Shown: piece after piece, positions 1 through 7,206 of the stretch
How the letters are laid out: each line of letters starts with the position of its first letter
Position numbering within the stretch: position 1 is the stretch's first letter
From: Aliicoccus persicus_A
Lineage (GTDB): Bacteria > Bacillota > Bacilli > Staphylococcales > Salinicoccaceae
Direction of reading: 5' to 3'
Assembly: GCA_020741755.1 (NCBI GenBank)
Contig: DYYI01000049.1
Coordinates: 1 to 20,564, forward strand
Length of the DNA stretch: 20,564 bases
Made by a program: the position numbers and the translations under genes
The notes under the pieces: generated by a model
What the model was told of the DNA's origin: nothing
Database searches by the model: none
What the model saw: only the letters and a program-made list of their open reading frames with translations

Positions 1-65
1 TCGGATAGCAACTATAGCAATTCAGTATTACATTAATATAAGTAAATTATTTGGTGGTGTGAACA

Positions 66-341
66 TTGGTAAAGAAAAATGAGATTGTAAAATTTACAGT
101 TGTTTTTGAATTTACAGCGGGCAAGAATGCAAACGCAGTAATATCAGATATTGTCAGTTTGCATGATGGACAAAATATTCATGAAAAAATGGAGAAGGCT
201 GAAAGTGTCGCTAAGGACCTGGGGGAAGGACTTAAAAATAAAATCATTGAAGATGAGTTTATATGTGTGGATACTACTTTTCTTCTTAGTAATTTAATTA
301 AAGCATTTACATTAAATCCGAGCTATAACAGTTTAAAATAA
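66..341 (+). CDS. Small hypothetical protein, 91 aa
   Basis: I do not recognise this protein. It starts with TTG: an in-frame TGA at 60-62 rules out a longer reading, and the next in-frame Met is about 40 residues inside. A weak SD (GGTGGTG, about 52-58) lies six bases before the TTG. The product is charged and soluble-looking, with a beta-rich start (residues 8-18, KFTVVFEFTAG), a lysine/glutamate-rich helical middle (about 35-62) and a hydrophobic stretch near 70-82. There is no signal peptide or clear membrane segment. It ends before a strong terminator shared with the convergent acetyltransferase. Its promoter would lie at or before the window edge. It could be a phage-like or stress-type small protein, but nothing in the sequence assigns a role. 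Confidence 0.5.
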   Translation: MVKKNEIVKFTVVFEFTAGKNANAVISDIVSLHDGQNIHEKMEKAESVAKDLGEGLKNKIIEDEFICVDTTFLLSNLIKAFTLNPSYNSLK

Positions 342-502
342 ATGATTTTCAGGGCAATAAAAGGGTACATCATCTGAGAAAGGGCAAATAGTATTGGAAT
401 TTTTCTTAAGGAAATGATTGAGAAAGGTTGATTTAAAAGTATTTTTATTAACCCTTGTAGAGGGGTAATTGGAGATCTTCATTGAGTGGGAATAAGAATT
501 TT

Positions 503-540
503 AAAGCCGAAAGCCCTATGATTATAGGGCTTTCGGCTTT
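503..540. terminator. Bidirectional intrinsic terminator
   Basis: A perfect 17-bp stem (503-519 with 524-540) closes over a 4-base loop. The arms are AAAGCCGAAAGCCCTAT and its complement. T runs on the plus side and A runs on the minus side make it work in both directions, ending the 91-aa gene and the convergent acetyltransferase. The 160 bases between the 91-aa gene and this hairpin hold no gene I can support. Confidence 0.9.
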
Positions 541-549
541 TTATAGTTA

Positions 550-1011
550 TTATAACTTCATCTTAAATCCTTCATGTGTCGCATGAAAACCTAATCGTTC
601 ATAAAAGCGTAATGCATCTTCTCTTTGTTTGTCTGTCGTCAGCTGTATAAGGTGACACTCTCGCTCCTTCGCGCGTTGAATTGCATACTCAATCATTTGT
701 GATCCCGCACCCATTCCTCGCACATCGGATGAAATCCTAACCCCTTCTACTGTTGCTCTCCATCCACCTTGATGTGTGATATACGGTGTAAAAGTAATTT
801 GCAAAACACCCACAATTTTATGTTCATAATTCACAACGACTAATTCATTATTCGGATCGGTTTCAATCGCTTTAAATGCTTTTACATAACTTGAAGGCAG
901 TGGTAATTCATAACGCTCACGTTTACTGCCTAAAAGATCATCAGACAGCATTTTGACAATGCTTTCTAAATCTTGTTCGACCGCTTCTCTAAAAGTAATT
1001 TCATTATTCAA
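550..1011 (-). CDS. GNAT family N-acetyltransferase, 153 aa
   Basis: A single-domain GNAT acetyltransferase, predicted to move an acetyl group from acetyl-CoA to an unknown amine in the cytosol. The acetyl-CoA loop motif is RGMGAG at about residues 98-103, preceded by the beta4 strand VEGVRI and followed by the alpha3 helix. The C-terminal RFYERLGF motif is typical of the family. A GTG at 1020 directly abuts the AAAGGAGG SD, so it is too close to be used. The in-frame TTG at 1011 sits eight bases after the SD and is chosen. The gene is monocistronic and divergent from the ArsR/MFS operon. Full family length suggests an intact enzyme; the substrate cannot be read from the sequence. Confidence 0.85.
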   Translation of the reverse strand: MNNEITFREAVEQDLESIVKMLSDDLLGSKRERYELPLPSSYVKAFKAIETDPNNELVVVNYEHKIVGVLQITFTPYITHQGGWRATVEGVRISSDVRGMGAGSQMIEYAIQRAKERECHLIQLTTDKQREDALRFYERLGFHATHEGFKMKL

Positions 1012-1103
1012 TTCATCCACCTCCTTTAATGATCCTCATACTTCCTTTAAATTATACCCCAAGTCATCTAACTACCAGTCTGATCAATATCACTATAAAT
1101 CAT

Positions 1104-1132
1104 TTGACACACTTTTATATATTAGATAAGCT
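1104..1132 (+). promoter_or_regulatory. Candidate sigma-A promoter of the ArsR-MFS operon
   Basis: A consensus -35 TTGACA at 1104-1109 is followed 17 bases later by a poor -10 (TAAGCT, 1127-1132). The perfect -35 with a weak -10 would suit a regulated promoter, and the ArsR-type product may bind here. The -35 is clear; the -10 placement is tentative. Confidence 0.4.
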
Positions 1133-1163
1133 CTTAACAAGACATTAGATGGAGGTTAAATGT

Positions 1164-2213
1164 ATGAACCATTTAGTAGAAAATTTTTACACGCAGCAGT
1201 CGCATGTATTTGAATTATTGGCACTGATGTTTCGATTGAATAACCATGAATATTTGAATGAAGGTACGCCAGAAGGTAGAGAGAACAACGAATTAAATGA
1301 ATATATAACATATAGTCGCGCTGTTTTATCTAAAGAGACTAAGGAGGAGTTGGACTGTTTTTTCCATAATGACAGCTTCTTTGGATTAACTTTGAGCCAG
1401 CTTATCCTCGAGCACAACAAAGCAGATGATATTCAAGCATTTATTGAATTTTTGGAGGATCTCCCTGTTAAACAAATGATGTCATCTTTCATTAAGAGTG
1501 GATATTCTTTTCCTGAGGACACACCAAATATGGATGACCGTGATGCGGTATTTAACTTTATTAAGTCGTCTATGTTGCCTTTCAACGAGCAAGCAAAACT
1601 ACTCTACTTATATGTAGATGAAGAGAAAACGAAAGCGCGTTTTATACGACTCATCAAGGAAATCAACGAGGCGTTTTATGAACCCTCAATGGATAAAATT
1701 GCAGAAGTACAGGAAAGAAGCATCAATAAATTATCTTCGATGGATGGCGATCAAATAAGAGGACTATTGCAGCGCAATTTTTCCCAAATGGAAGTACCTA
1801 AGGAAAAATTCAATAAAGTGATTCTTATTCCAAGTTACTATTATCAACATGCTTCATTATTTACTTACGGAGATGAAGCAGATACGGTGATGACGCTCTT
1901 TGGTACTGAGACACTTGATGCACCAGATGATTCAAATGAAGAGGATATTATTGATTTAGTCGCAGCGCTCTCAGATCCAACGAAGTTCAACATTATTAAA
2001 GCATTGAACATCGCACCGCGTTATGGATTTGAGTTAGCACAACAATTAAATGTTTCAGGACCTACGATCTCTCACCACATTTCTAAATTGTCTAAATTAG
2101 GATTAATCCGTGCAACAAGAAAAGGAAATAAGATCTATTTCAAGTCAAACCGTGAAAAAATTGAAAGAACCCTGGCAGAGATGTCTGCAATTCTTACTAA
2201 GAGAGAGGAATAA
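1164..2213 (+). CDS. ArsR-type HTH regulator with long N-terminal region, 349 aa
   Basis: The C-terminal part (about residues 265-330) is a winged helix of the ArsR class. It opens with ALSDPTKFNIIKAL, has the recognition segment GPTISHHISKLSKLGLI, and ends with a basic wing (RKGNKIYFK). ArsR proteins are usually near 100 aa, so the preceding 260 or so residues are an extra region, mostly helical and acidic, that may sense a ligand or mediate assembly; I do not recognise its family. No ArsR-style metal-binding cysteine pair is seen in the DNA-binding helix. An ATG at 1149 lies upstream of the GGAGG SD (1151-1155), so the ATG at 1164, eight bases after it, is the start. The MFS gene begins 5 bases after the stop, so the pair is one operon and the protein probably controls the pump. 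Confidence 0.85.
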   Translation: MNHLVENFYTQQSHVFELLALMFRLNNHEYLNEGTPEGRENNELNEYITYSRAVLSKETKEELDCFFHNDSFFGLTLSQLILEHNKADDIQAFIEFLEDLPVKQMMSSFIKSGYSFPEDTPNMDDRDAVFNFIKSSMLPFNEQAKLLYLYVDEEKTKARFIRLIKEINEAFYEPSMDKIAEVQERSINKLSSMDGDQIRGLLQRNFSQMEVPKEKFNKVILIPSYYYQHASLFTYGDEADTVMTLFGTETLDAPDDSNEEDIIDLVAALSDPTKFNIIKALNIAPRYGFELAQQLNVSGPTISHHISKLSKLGLIRATRKGNKIYFKSNREKIERTLAEMSAILTKREE

Positions 2214-2218
2214 TCAAA

Positions 2219-3445
2219 ATGAAAGCTTTATTTAGAAACCGTAATTACATGCTCTTATGGGCTGGACTATCGGTTTCAAGATTTGGATATCGATTTTTTA
2301 ATTTAGCCATTCTATGGTTTGTTATCCAAGAAACAGGTTCACCTTTGGCACTTGGTATGACGGTGATTTGCTTTACGATTCCAACGGTATTAGTCGAGCC
2401 AATAGCTGGGGTACTCGCAGATCGATACGATAAAAAGAAAATTATGGTCATCACTGACTTTTCTAATGGGATGATTATGTTGATTATTGCATTCGCTATG
2501 ATCAGTGGTGGTTTAACACTTTCAGCATTGTATGCTTTACTCGTATGTTCAGCAATCGCAACTGCCCTGTTCAACCCTTCTGCCAATGCAAGTATTCCAT
2601 TGCTCGTGGAGGAAGAACGGTTACCAAAAGCAAATTCTTTAAATCAGTTGAGTACACAAGGGAGTAATATACTAGGACCAGCTCTAGCAGGTGTACTAAT
2701 CGGTGTTGTTGGAAATATCGGAATCTTATTACTCGTCAGTGGTATCGCATTTATCATTTCTGCGATAACAGAAATCTGGATTAAAGTACCACGTGTAAAT
2801 GAAGAAGAAGAAACATTCCATTTAATAGATAAAATGAAGGAAGCATTGAAATACGTCACGGGGAGTAGAGAGTTACTCATGTTAGTCATTGTTGGTGGTA
2901 TCATTATTAATTTCTTCTTGGCACCACTTACGATCTTTGTGACATATATGAGCGAATCTATTTTTGACGTTGGTGCAGCTGGACTAGGATTCATTAGCTC
3001 CTCAGTCGCTGTCGGCGCATTATGTGGTGCGATTATGATTATGCTCAATGTATTTAAAGATAAATACAAAATGGCGATTATTGGTCTAAGTCTTGAGGGG
3101 ATTGCACTATTAATTATGGGAATCGGACTGACTTATTTTACAACAGTGTTTACAGCTTGGTTACTCGGTCTTGGGGTTGCATTAGCGAGCGTTGGAATTA
3201 ATACTTTGTATCAAACAATGATTCCAAAAGAGATGATGGGTCGAGTACTCAGCTTAGTCTCAATGCTACTCGGCGCATCCATCCCATTAGGACAACTATT
3301 TGGCTCGTGGATTATCACGTATTATTCCATGACGCTCGTACTAGTCGTATTTGGCATCATCATTCTAGTATCTGCCCTTTCACTGATCCGAATCACGATG
3401 ACTAAAAATAAAGAAGAAGTTGCTTTAGAGGGAAAAGTTAACTGA
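2219..3445 (+). CDS. MFS efflux transporter, 12-TM DHA3/MefA-like, 408 aa
   Basis: An integral membrane protein with about 12 hydrophobic segments and the MFS motif A at residues 64-74 (GVLADRYDKKK), between TM2 and TM3. Length and sequence style resemble the DHA3 group of proton-driven exporters, which includes macrolide (Mef) pumps and many pumps of unknown substrate. The ATG lies 5 bases after the regulator stop with only a purine-rich stretch (GAGAGAGG) as SD, which suggests translational coupling. The tail after the last TM is short and charged. Substrate is unknown. The paired ArsR-type gene implies inducible expression. Confidence 0.85.
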   Translation: MKALFRNRNYMLLWAGLSVSRFGYRFFNLAILWFVIQETGSPLALGMTVICFTIPTVLVEPIAGVLADRYDKKKIMVITDFSNGMIMLIIAFAMISGGLTLSALYALLVCSAIATALFNPSANASIPLLVEEERLPKANSLNQLSTQGSNILGPALAGVLIGVVGNIGILLLVSGIAFIISAITEIWIKVPRVNEEEETFHLIDKMKEALKYVTGSRELLMLVIVGGIIINFFLAPLTIFVTYMSESIFDVGAAGLGFISSSVAVGALCGAIMIMLNVFKDKYKMAIIGLSLEGIALLIMGIGLTYFTTVFTAWLLGLGVALASVGINTLYQTMIPKEMMGRVLSLVSMLLGASIPLGQLFGSWIITYYSMTLVLVVFGIIILVSALSLIRITMTKNKEEVALEGKVN

Positions 3446-3475
3446 TTAGTACTTAATGTTAAAAGCACTATACTG

Positions 3476-3543
3476 AATCGTCTACTCTTAGTTGGACAAT
3501 ACCTATATGAGAGGTTATTGTTAAATTAGAGAAGTAGACGATT
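3476..3543. repeat. 68-bp palindromic element before the ACR3-like gene
   Basis: Perfect 11-bp inverted ends (AATCGTCTACT at 3476-3486 and its complement at 3533-3543) enclose a second, inner stem in which ACAATACCT pairs with AGGTTATTGT with one bulged base. The outer arm ends right before the AGAGGTG SD of the next gene. No T run follows, so this is not a standard terminator. It could be an RNA leader structure, an operator, or a very small inverted-repeat insertion. Confidence 0.6.
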
Positions 3544-3557
3544 TAGAGGTGTTTTGA

Positions 3558-4517
3558 TTGAATATACTAGAAAAATTACAATCCGTTTTAATATTATTAT
3601 CAGTAGGAATAGGATTACTTTTAGGACAATTTTATTTCTTTGAAAAATATGCTGGATCCTTTATACTCCCATTCTTATTGTTAATGTTGTATGGATTATT
3701 TCTAACAGTACCATTAACTAATATTAGAAATTCTTTAAAAAATGTTAGTTTTTTAAGCACAACGATTATTATTAATTTTGTTTGGACACCACTTTTAGCA
3801 TGGGGATTAGGTGCAATATTTTTATCAGATCACCCAGCGTTGTGGCTGGGTTTTATATTGCTCCTTGTCACACCCTGCACAGATTGGTATTTAATTTTCA
3901 CATCGATTGCGAAAGGGAATGTGTCACTTTCTACTTCAATTTTACCCATTAATTTAATTTTACAAATTGTCCTACTCCCGGTATATTTCTTACTTTTTGC
4001 AAGCACAATGGAAAATGTAGAGTTAATGCCAGTATTAGAAAGTGTTATTTTCGTTCTGTTTATACCGTTTATCCTAGCCAATCTGACACGATATTTATTT
4101 AAACGTCGCAAACGATTTTTTGAAAATAAATTGATTCCATTTTTCGCTTCATCTCAAATAGTGTTTCTATGTTTAGCAATTGTCGCAATGTTTGCTTCAC
4201 AAGGTTACTACCTCTTAAATAATATAAGCATAATTTTACTGATATTGATTCCGCTTTTACTGTTTTTCATAATAAATTTTTTAGTCGCACAAACAGTAGG
4301 CAAAGTATTCAATTTTAGTTATCAAAACCTCGTGAGTTTAAATATGACAATCATTGCAAGAAATTCACCGGTTGCACTCGCAATTGTCGTCACAGCCTTC
4401 CCTACCGAACCGTTAATTGCACTCGTCCTTATTATCGGACCATTAATTGAATTACCTGTACTTGCACTACTTGCTCAATCTTTATTACGGATTAAGAGTA
4501 ACAAAAGAGTGAATTGA
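3558..4517 (+). CDS. ACR3/BASS-superfamily transporter, arsenite-efflux-like, 319 aa
   Basis: About 10 membrane segments fill the whole protein. Features of the ACR3 branch of the bile acid:sodium symporter superfamily are present: a conserved cysteine in TM4 (TPCTDW, Cys107) and the late motif GPLIELPVL, which matches the GPLIE(V/L)PV of arsenite exporters. ACR3 proteins export arsenite, and often antimonite, across the membrane. Length is a little below classical ACR3 (around 350 aa), and the usual NNFELA motif before TM9 is replaced by ARNSPVALA, so another anion or organic substrate is possible. Start is TTG at 3558 with AGAGGTG upstream. No arsenate reductase or short ArsR gene is adjacent. 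The gene looks more AT-rich than its neighbours. Confidence 0.75.
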   Translation: MNILEKLQSVLILLSVGIGLLLGQFYFFEKYAGSFILPFLLLMLYGLFLTVPLTNIRNSLKNVSFLSTTIIINFVWTPLLAWGLGAIFLSDHPALWLGFILLLVTPCTDWYLIFTSIAKGNVSLSTSILPINLILQIVLLPVYFLLFASTMENVELMPVLESVIFVLFIPFILANLTRYLFKRRKRFFENKLIPFFASSQIVFLCLAIVAMFASQGYYLLNNISIILLILIPLLLFFIINFLVAQTVGKVFNFSYQNLVSLNMTIIARNSPVALAIVVTAFPTEPLIALVLIIGPLIELPVLALLAQSLLRIKSNKRVN

Positions 4518-4537
4518 TCAGATTAGTCAATTCACTC
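4507..4537. terminator. Bidirectional terminator hairpin
   Basis: An 11-bp perfect stem (GAGTGAATTGA at 4507-4517 with its complement at 4527-4537) overlaps the stop codon of the ACR3-like gene. On the minus strand it is followed by CTCTTTTGTT, so it probably ends transcription from both converging sides. The remnant gene on the minus strand also stops inside it. Confidence 0.65.
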
Positions 4538-4663
4538 TTCAAAACTACTTCTATGATATTTTAAAAATGTTTTGATACTTCTTGCTGGTCTTCCAAGTGT
4601 TTCATCTGAATCATTTGTCCCTAGATTTTTAATTTGCCCCGTCGCACCACTAATTAAAATCAT
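4532..4663 (-). pseudogene. Internally deleted NmrA-like NAD(P)-binding oxidoreductase remnant
   Basis: The minus strand reads as 43 codons. It begins MILISGATGQIK, the Rossmann start of NmrA/SDR-type NAD(P)H-binding proteins (GxxGxxG region). After about 20 residues it runs into LGRPARSIKTFLKYH, which is how the C-termini of such proteins end (GRPxxxxxxFLxxH). The family is normally about 280-290 aa, so roughly 240 internal residues are missing while the frame is kept. An in-frame ATG three codons upstream (4672) is the alternative start. A GGATGG SD remains, and the gene lies just after the acetyltransferase, as a third member of its operon. The reading as a deletion remnant is inference from the two ends; a genuine small protein is less likely. 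Confidence 0.6.
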
Positions 4664-4684
4664 ATGATCCATCCTTTTTTAGAC

Positions 4685-5089
4685 TTACTTTCCAGATTGC
4701 ATCTCATAGTTTCTTATAATCATGCCATTTGTATGAGTCATGCCAAAGTTTTGATAGAATGGCACCAAATCATCGTCACAACATATATCAACCATATAAA
4801 TATCTTTAAGTTCGTTCAACATTATGTCTACCAACTGTTTCCCAATGCCTTTATCCTGGTATGCTGGTAATACTTCCAGGAGCGGGATATATGCTGAAAG
4901 TACATTATCCGAAATAGCTGTGATAAAACCAATGACCTGATTTTTTTCTTCGTCCAAAGCAATCACTACTTTTTGACTTTCTCTTAGCAGTTTTAGATGC
5001 GTACTTGTACTTGGCGGGTTCGGCCACCCAACGAAAAATCCGTTGAGCATGTCCTTTGTAATGTTGTCACATGAGTTGATGTATTTCAA
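4685..5089 (-). CDS. GNAT family N-acetyltransferase, 134 aa
   Basis: A short GNAT acetyltransferase with the acetyl-CoA binding loop Q-x-x-G-x-G at residues 78-83 (QDKGIG), preceded by the strand IPLLEVLPAY and followed by the helix KQLVDIMLNEL. The C-terminal FYQNFGM motif is family-typical. A GTG at 5098 overlaps the TGGAG SD, so the in-frame TTG at 5089, eight bases downstream, is the likely start. It follows the MFS gene by 39 bases with no terminator, and precedes the oxidoreductase remnant by 21 bases, so the three look co-transcribed. It might modify the substrate exported by that pump; this is inference. No catalytic residue beyond the CoA site can be named. Confidence 0.8.
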   Translation of the reverse strand: MKYINSCDNITKDMLNGFFVGWPNPPSTSTHLKLLRESQKVVIALDEEKNQVIGFITAISDNVLSAYIPLLEVLPAYQDKGIGKQLVDIMLNELKDIYMVDICCDDDLVPFYQNFGMTHTNGMIIRNYEMQSGK

Positions 5090-5128
5090 AACTTTCACTC
5101 CATTTTTTGATATTAATTAAGTATTTTC

Positions 5129-6367
5129 CTAATCCACTTCTTCATCTATCCTTGCACGCCACATCGGTGATAGTAGTAACCAAATTGCAACGATAGCCAA
5201 CCCTATTCCTGAAATCCATAATGCCTCTCGGAATCCTATAAAGTCAGCAATTGCACCACCAACAGGTGCGCCAATGACGATCATACTACGGTTGATCGAC
5301 CGCATCGTTGCATTCATTCGTCCTTGTAAGTGCATCGGCGTTATAGACTGGCGATAACCCATTTCTACTGGTCCTTCTAATCCCATTGCAAATCCATATA
5401 ACAACTGACCCGTTATAATCACAGCAAGTGCACTGAATTGCAGTTCATCTTGTTGACTCGCTGGTGTTAATGCAATCAGTATAATAGCTGGGAAATACAA
5501 AGCTCGAGCTAAAGTCATCGTTTTTCCTACGCCCCACCTCTCTCCTACATTGGTTGATAAAGAAGTTCCGATTAATGCACCGAATCCTACAGCTGAAAGG
5601 ATAAAACCGAGAACGAACGAGCTGTATTGAAGTTCGATTAAGACGAACGTGACGATTACTGTAATCGTCATACTATGGAAAAAGAACCAAACATGCGTAT
5701 TCAATGCCAACGTCTTCAGATACCGATGATTGTATACCCAACGCAGACCTTCGGACACTTGTCCACTGAATGGTTGAGTTGTTTTGTTTTCTACTGGCTT
5801 ATGTTTGATTGTAGCCATCAGAACACCAGATATTAGATACGTACACGCATTGATTAGAATAGTGAAAGGTGCAGTAATTAAAGATACTAGTGCACCAGAA
5901 AGAACTGGTCCACCTGTTTCAGCGACCGCTGCACTTTGTTCAAGTCGTGCATTTGCACGTGTCAGCAATTTACGTGGAACGATTTCAGGTACAAGTGATT
6001 GATAAGCCGCATCATTAAAAATAGACATCATACCAAAAAGTATCATAATAACCATGAGCCAGCCGAGACTAAGCACATCGAAAATTGCTGTTAAAAAGAT
6101 GAGTGTTAAGAGTATACTTCGTGAGATATCTGTAACCACCAACACCACTTTTCGGTGCAAGCGATCTATTATTACACCTGCAGCGAGTCCGAGAACGACA
6201 TACGGCAACCATCTGGATGCATTTAACCAACCAACATCCACTGCTGTACCGTGCAGATTAACGACAACTAAAACTTGTAGAGCAAGAGAGAAGAGGAAAG
6301 CACCAAAATATGATGATGTTGATGCGAGCCAAAAACGGACATAGTTACTATGATTCCGTAACTTAAT
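5129..6367 (-). CDS. MFS transporter with probable AUU start, 412 aa
   Basis: A 12-TM MFS exporter of the MFS_3/DHA3 type with motif A at about residues 64-74 (GVIIDRLHRKV) and a second charged loop near the middle (ERWGVGK). The start is unusual. A clean SD (GGAGG, 6376-6380) is followed, eight bases on, by ATT at 6367, and no ATG, GTG or TTG lies in frame at usable distance. The only upstream candidate, a TTG at 6424, sits inside the erm terminator and before the extended -10 promoter at 6402-6407, so it would not be on the transcript. From ATT the protein begins (M)KLRNHSNYVRFW, which fits the family N-terminus. The GNAT gene and the remnant follow in the same direction. Substrate unknown; its place behind erm suggests a drug-resistance role but does not prove it. 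Confidence 0.8.
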   Translation of the reverse strand: MKLRNHSNYVRFWLASTSSYFGAFLFSLALQVLVVVNLHGTAVDVGWLNASRWLPYVVLGLAAGVIIDRLHRKVVLVVTDISRSILLTLIFLTAIFDVLSLGWLMVIMILFGMMSIFNDAAYQSLVPEIVPRKLLTRANARLEQSAAVAETGGPVLSGALVSLITAPFTILINACTYLISGVLMATIKHKPVENKTTQPFSGQVSEGLRWVYNHRYLKTLALNTHVWFFFHSMTITVIVTFVLIELQYSSFVLGFILSAVGFGALIGTSLSTNVGERWGVGKTMTLARALYFPAIILIALTPASQQDELQFSALAVIITGQLLYGFAMGLEGPVEMGYRQSITPMHLQGRMNATMRSINRSMIVIGAPVGGAIADFIGFREALWISGIGLAIVAIWLLLSPMWRARIDEEVD

Positions 6368-6401
6368 ATGATCAACCTCCAGATAATCATAAATATGTAT
6401 T

Positions 6402-6410
6402 ATTATAACA
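6402..6410 (-). promoter_or_regulatory. Extended -10 promoter of the MFS-GNAT operon
   Basis: On the minus strand TGTTATAAT gives a perfect -10 (TATAAT, 6402-6407) with an upstream TG, the extended -10 form that can work without a -35. No -35 is seen. It begins directly at the end of the erm terminator T run, and predicts a leader of about 28 bases ahead of the MFS start. Confidence 0.6.
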
Positions 6411-6411
6411 A

Positions 6412-6443
6412 AAAGGCTGATCAAAAAATTTTGACCAGCCTTT
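6412..6443 (-). terminator. Terminator of the erm gene
   Basis: The arms AAAGGCTG-A-TCAAAA and TTTTGA-C-CAGCCTTT pair with one mismatch, and the minus strand continues into TTTTTGTTAT. It lies 19 bases after the erm stop and separates erm from the MFS operon. Confidence 0.75.
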
Positions 6444-6462
6444 AAAATGTCTTAAATTAACT

Positions 6463-7206
6463 TCATCTTTTTAACCCATTAAACAATTTATAGCTGCTGT
6501 AGACAGACAATAACTGCTCAAAATCAATATGTTTTAAGTCTGTTATACGTGCATGTTTTAAAGCTTTATTGAATTGGTTTTTTGTGAACAAACGCGTATA
6601 TTCTTTGTTCACCCATTTCGTGACAAACGTTTTAAATCGTGTTTTATCTTGTGATGACATCACTTCATTTTTTCGCTGTAATACGATTAATGCACTGTCC
6701 ACATTCGGTTTCGGATGAAAGTAATTTCTCGGAACTTTAGCGAGGATTGAAATTTCAACTTCTGCCATGAGTAGCAGTGATAGCAACTTGTTTGTGTTTA
6801 ACAATCGCTTAGCAAAGCCATGTTCAACGATTAAATAACTTGTAGTCACATCACTTTCAAATACGATCTTTTTAACGATGCTTGTACTCAGGTTGTACGG
6901 GATATTACCGAAGATTTTATAGGAACGTTTCCTCGGAAAATCAAACTGTAATATATCATGATTTACTAGTTTAAAGTTTGTATTGTTTTCGAGCTTTTTA
7001 TGCGTTATGTCACACAGTTTTGAATCGATCTCAATCGCTGTGACATGGTTACATCTATCTACAAGAGCGCTTGTAAAGTGACCCTTACCCGCACCAATTT
7101 CAAACACATGATCTTGAGTGTTTAATTCTATATTATTCATTATTTCTTCTATATAATACTTAGAAGTAATAAAGTTTTGACTGAGTTTTATATTTTTTTG
7201 GTTCAT
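6463..7206 (-). CDS. erm: Erm 23S rRNA (adenine-N6) methyltransferase, 247 aa
   Basis: Methylates the base equivalent to A2058 of 23S rRNA with SAM, which blocks macrolide, lincosamide and streptogramin B binding. The SAM motif I is EIGAGKGHFT (36-45), the acidic ribose contact is EID (59-61), and the catalytic motif IV is NIPYN (101-105). The N-terminus KNIKLSQNFITSK and the C-terminal KWVNKEYTRLFTKNQF match Erm rather than the housekeeping KsgA/RsmA, which is longer and different in its C-terminal domain. Compared from memory it is clearly related to ErmC, with many substitutions throughout, so it is probably not ErmA, B or C themselves. SD GGAGAGG precedes the ATG at 7206. Expression is controlled by two leader peptides and RNA switches upstream. 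The gene has its own terminator and no mobile element beside it. Confidence 0.93.
   Translation of the reverse strand: MNQKNIKLSQNFITSKYYIEEIMNNIELNTQDHVFEIGAGKGHFTSALVDRCNHVTAIEIDSKLCDITHKKLENNTNFKLVNHDILQFDFPRKRSYKIFGNIPYNLSTSIVKKIVFESDVTTSYLIVEHGFAKRLLNTNKLLSLLLMAEVEISILAKVPRNYFHPKPNVDSALIVLQRKNEVMSSQDKTRFKTFVTKWVNKEYTRLFTKNQFNKALKHARITDLKHIDFEQLLSVYSSYKLFNGLKR

Noticed and set aside
342..500. Coding remnant after the 91-aa gene
   Set aside because: Only short frames broken by stops; no recognisable family.
6463..7206. Housekeeping KsgA/RsmA dimethyltransferase
   Set aside because: Length, N-terminus, C-terminal KWVNKEY motif and the macrolide leader all indicate Erm.
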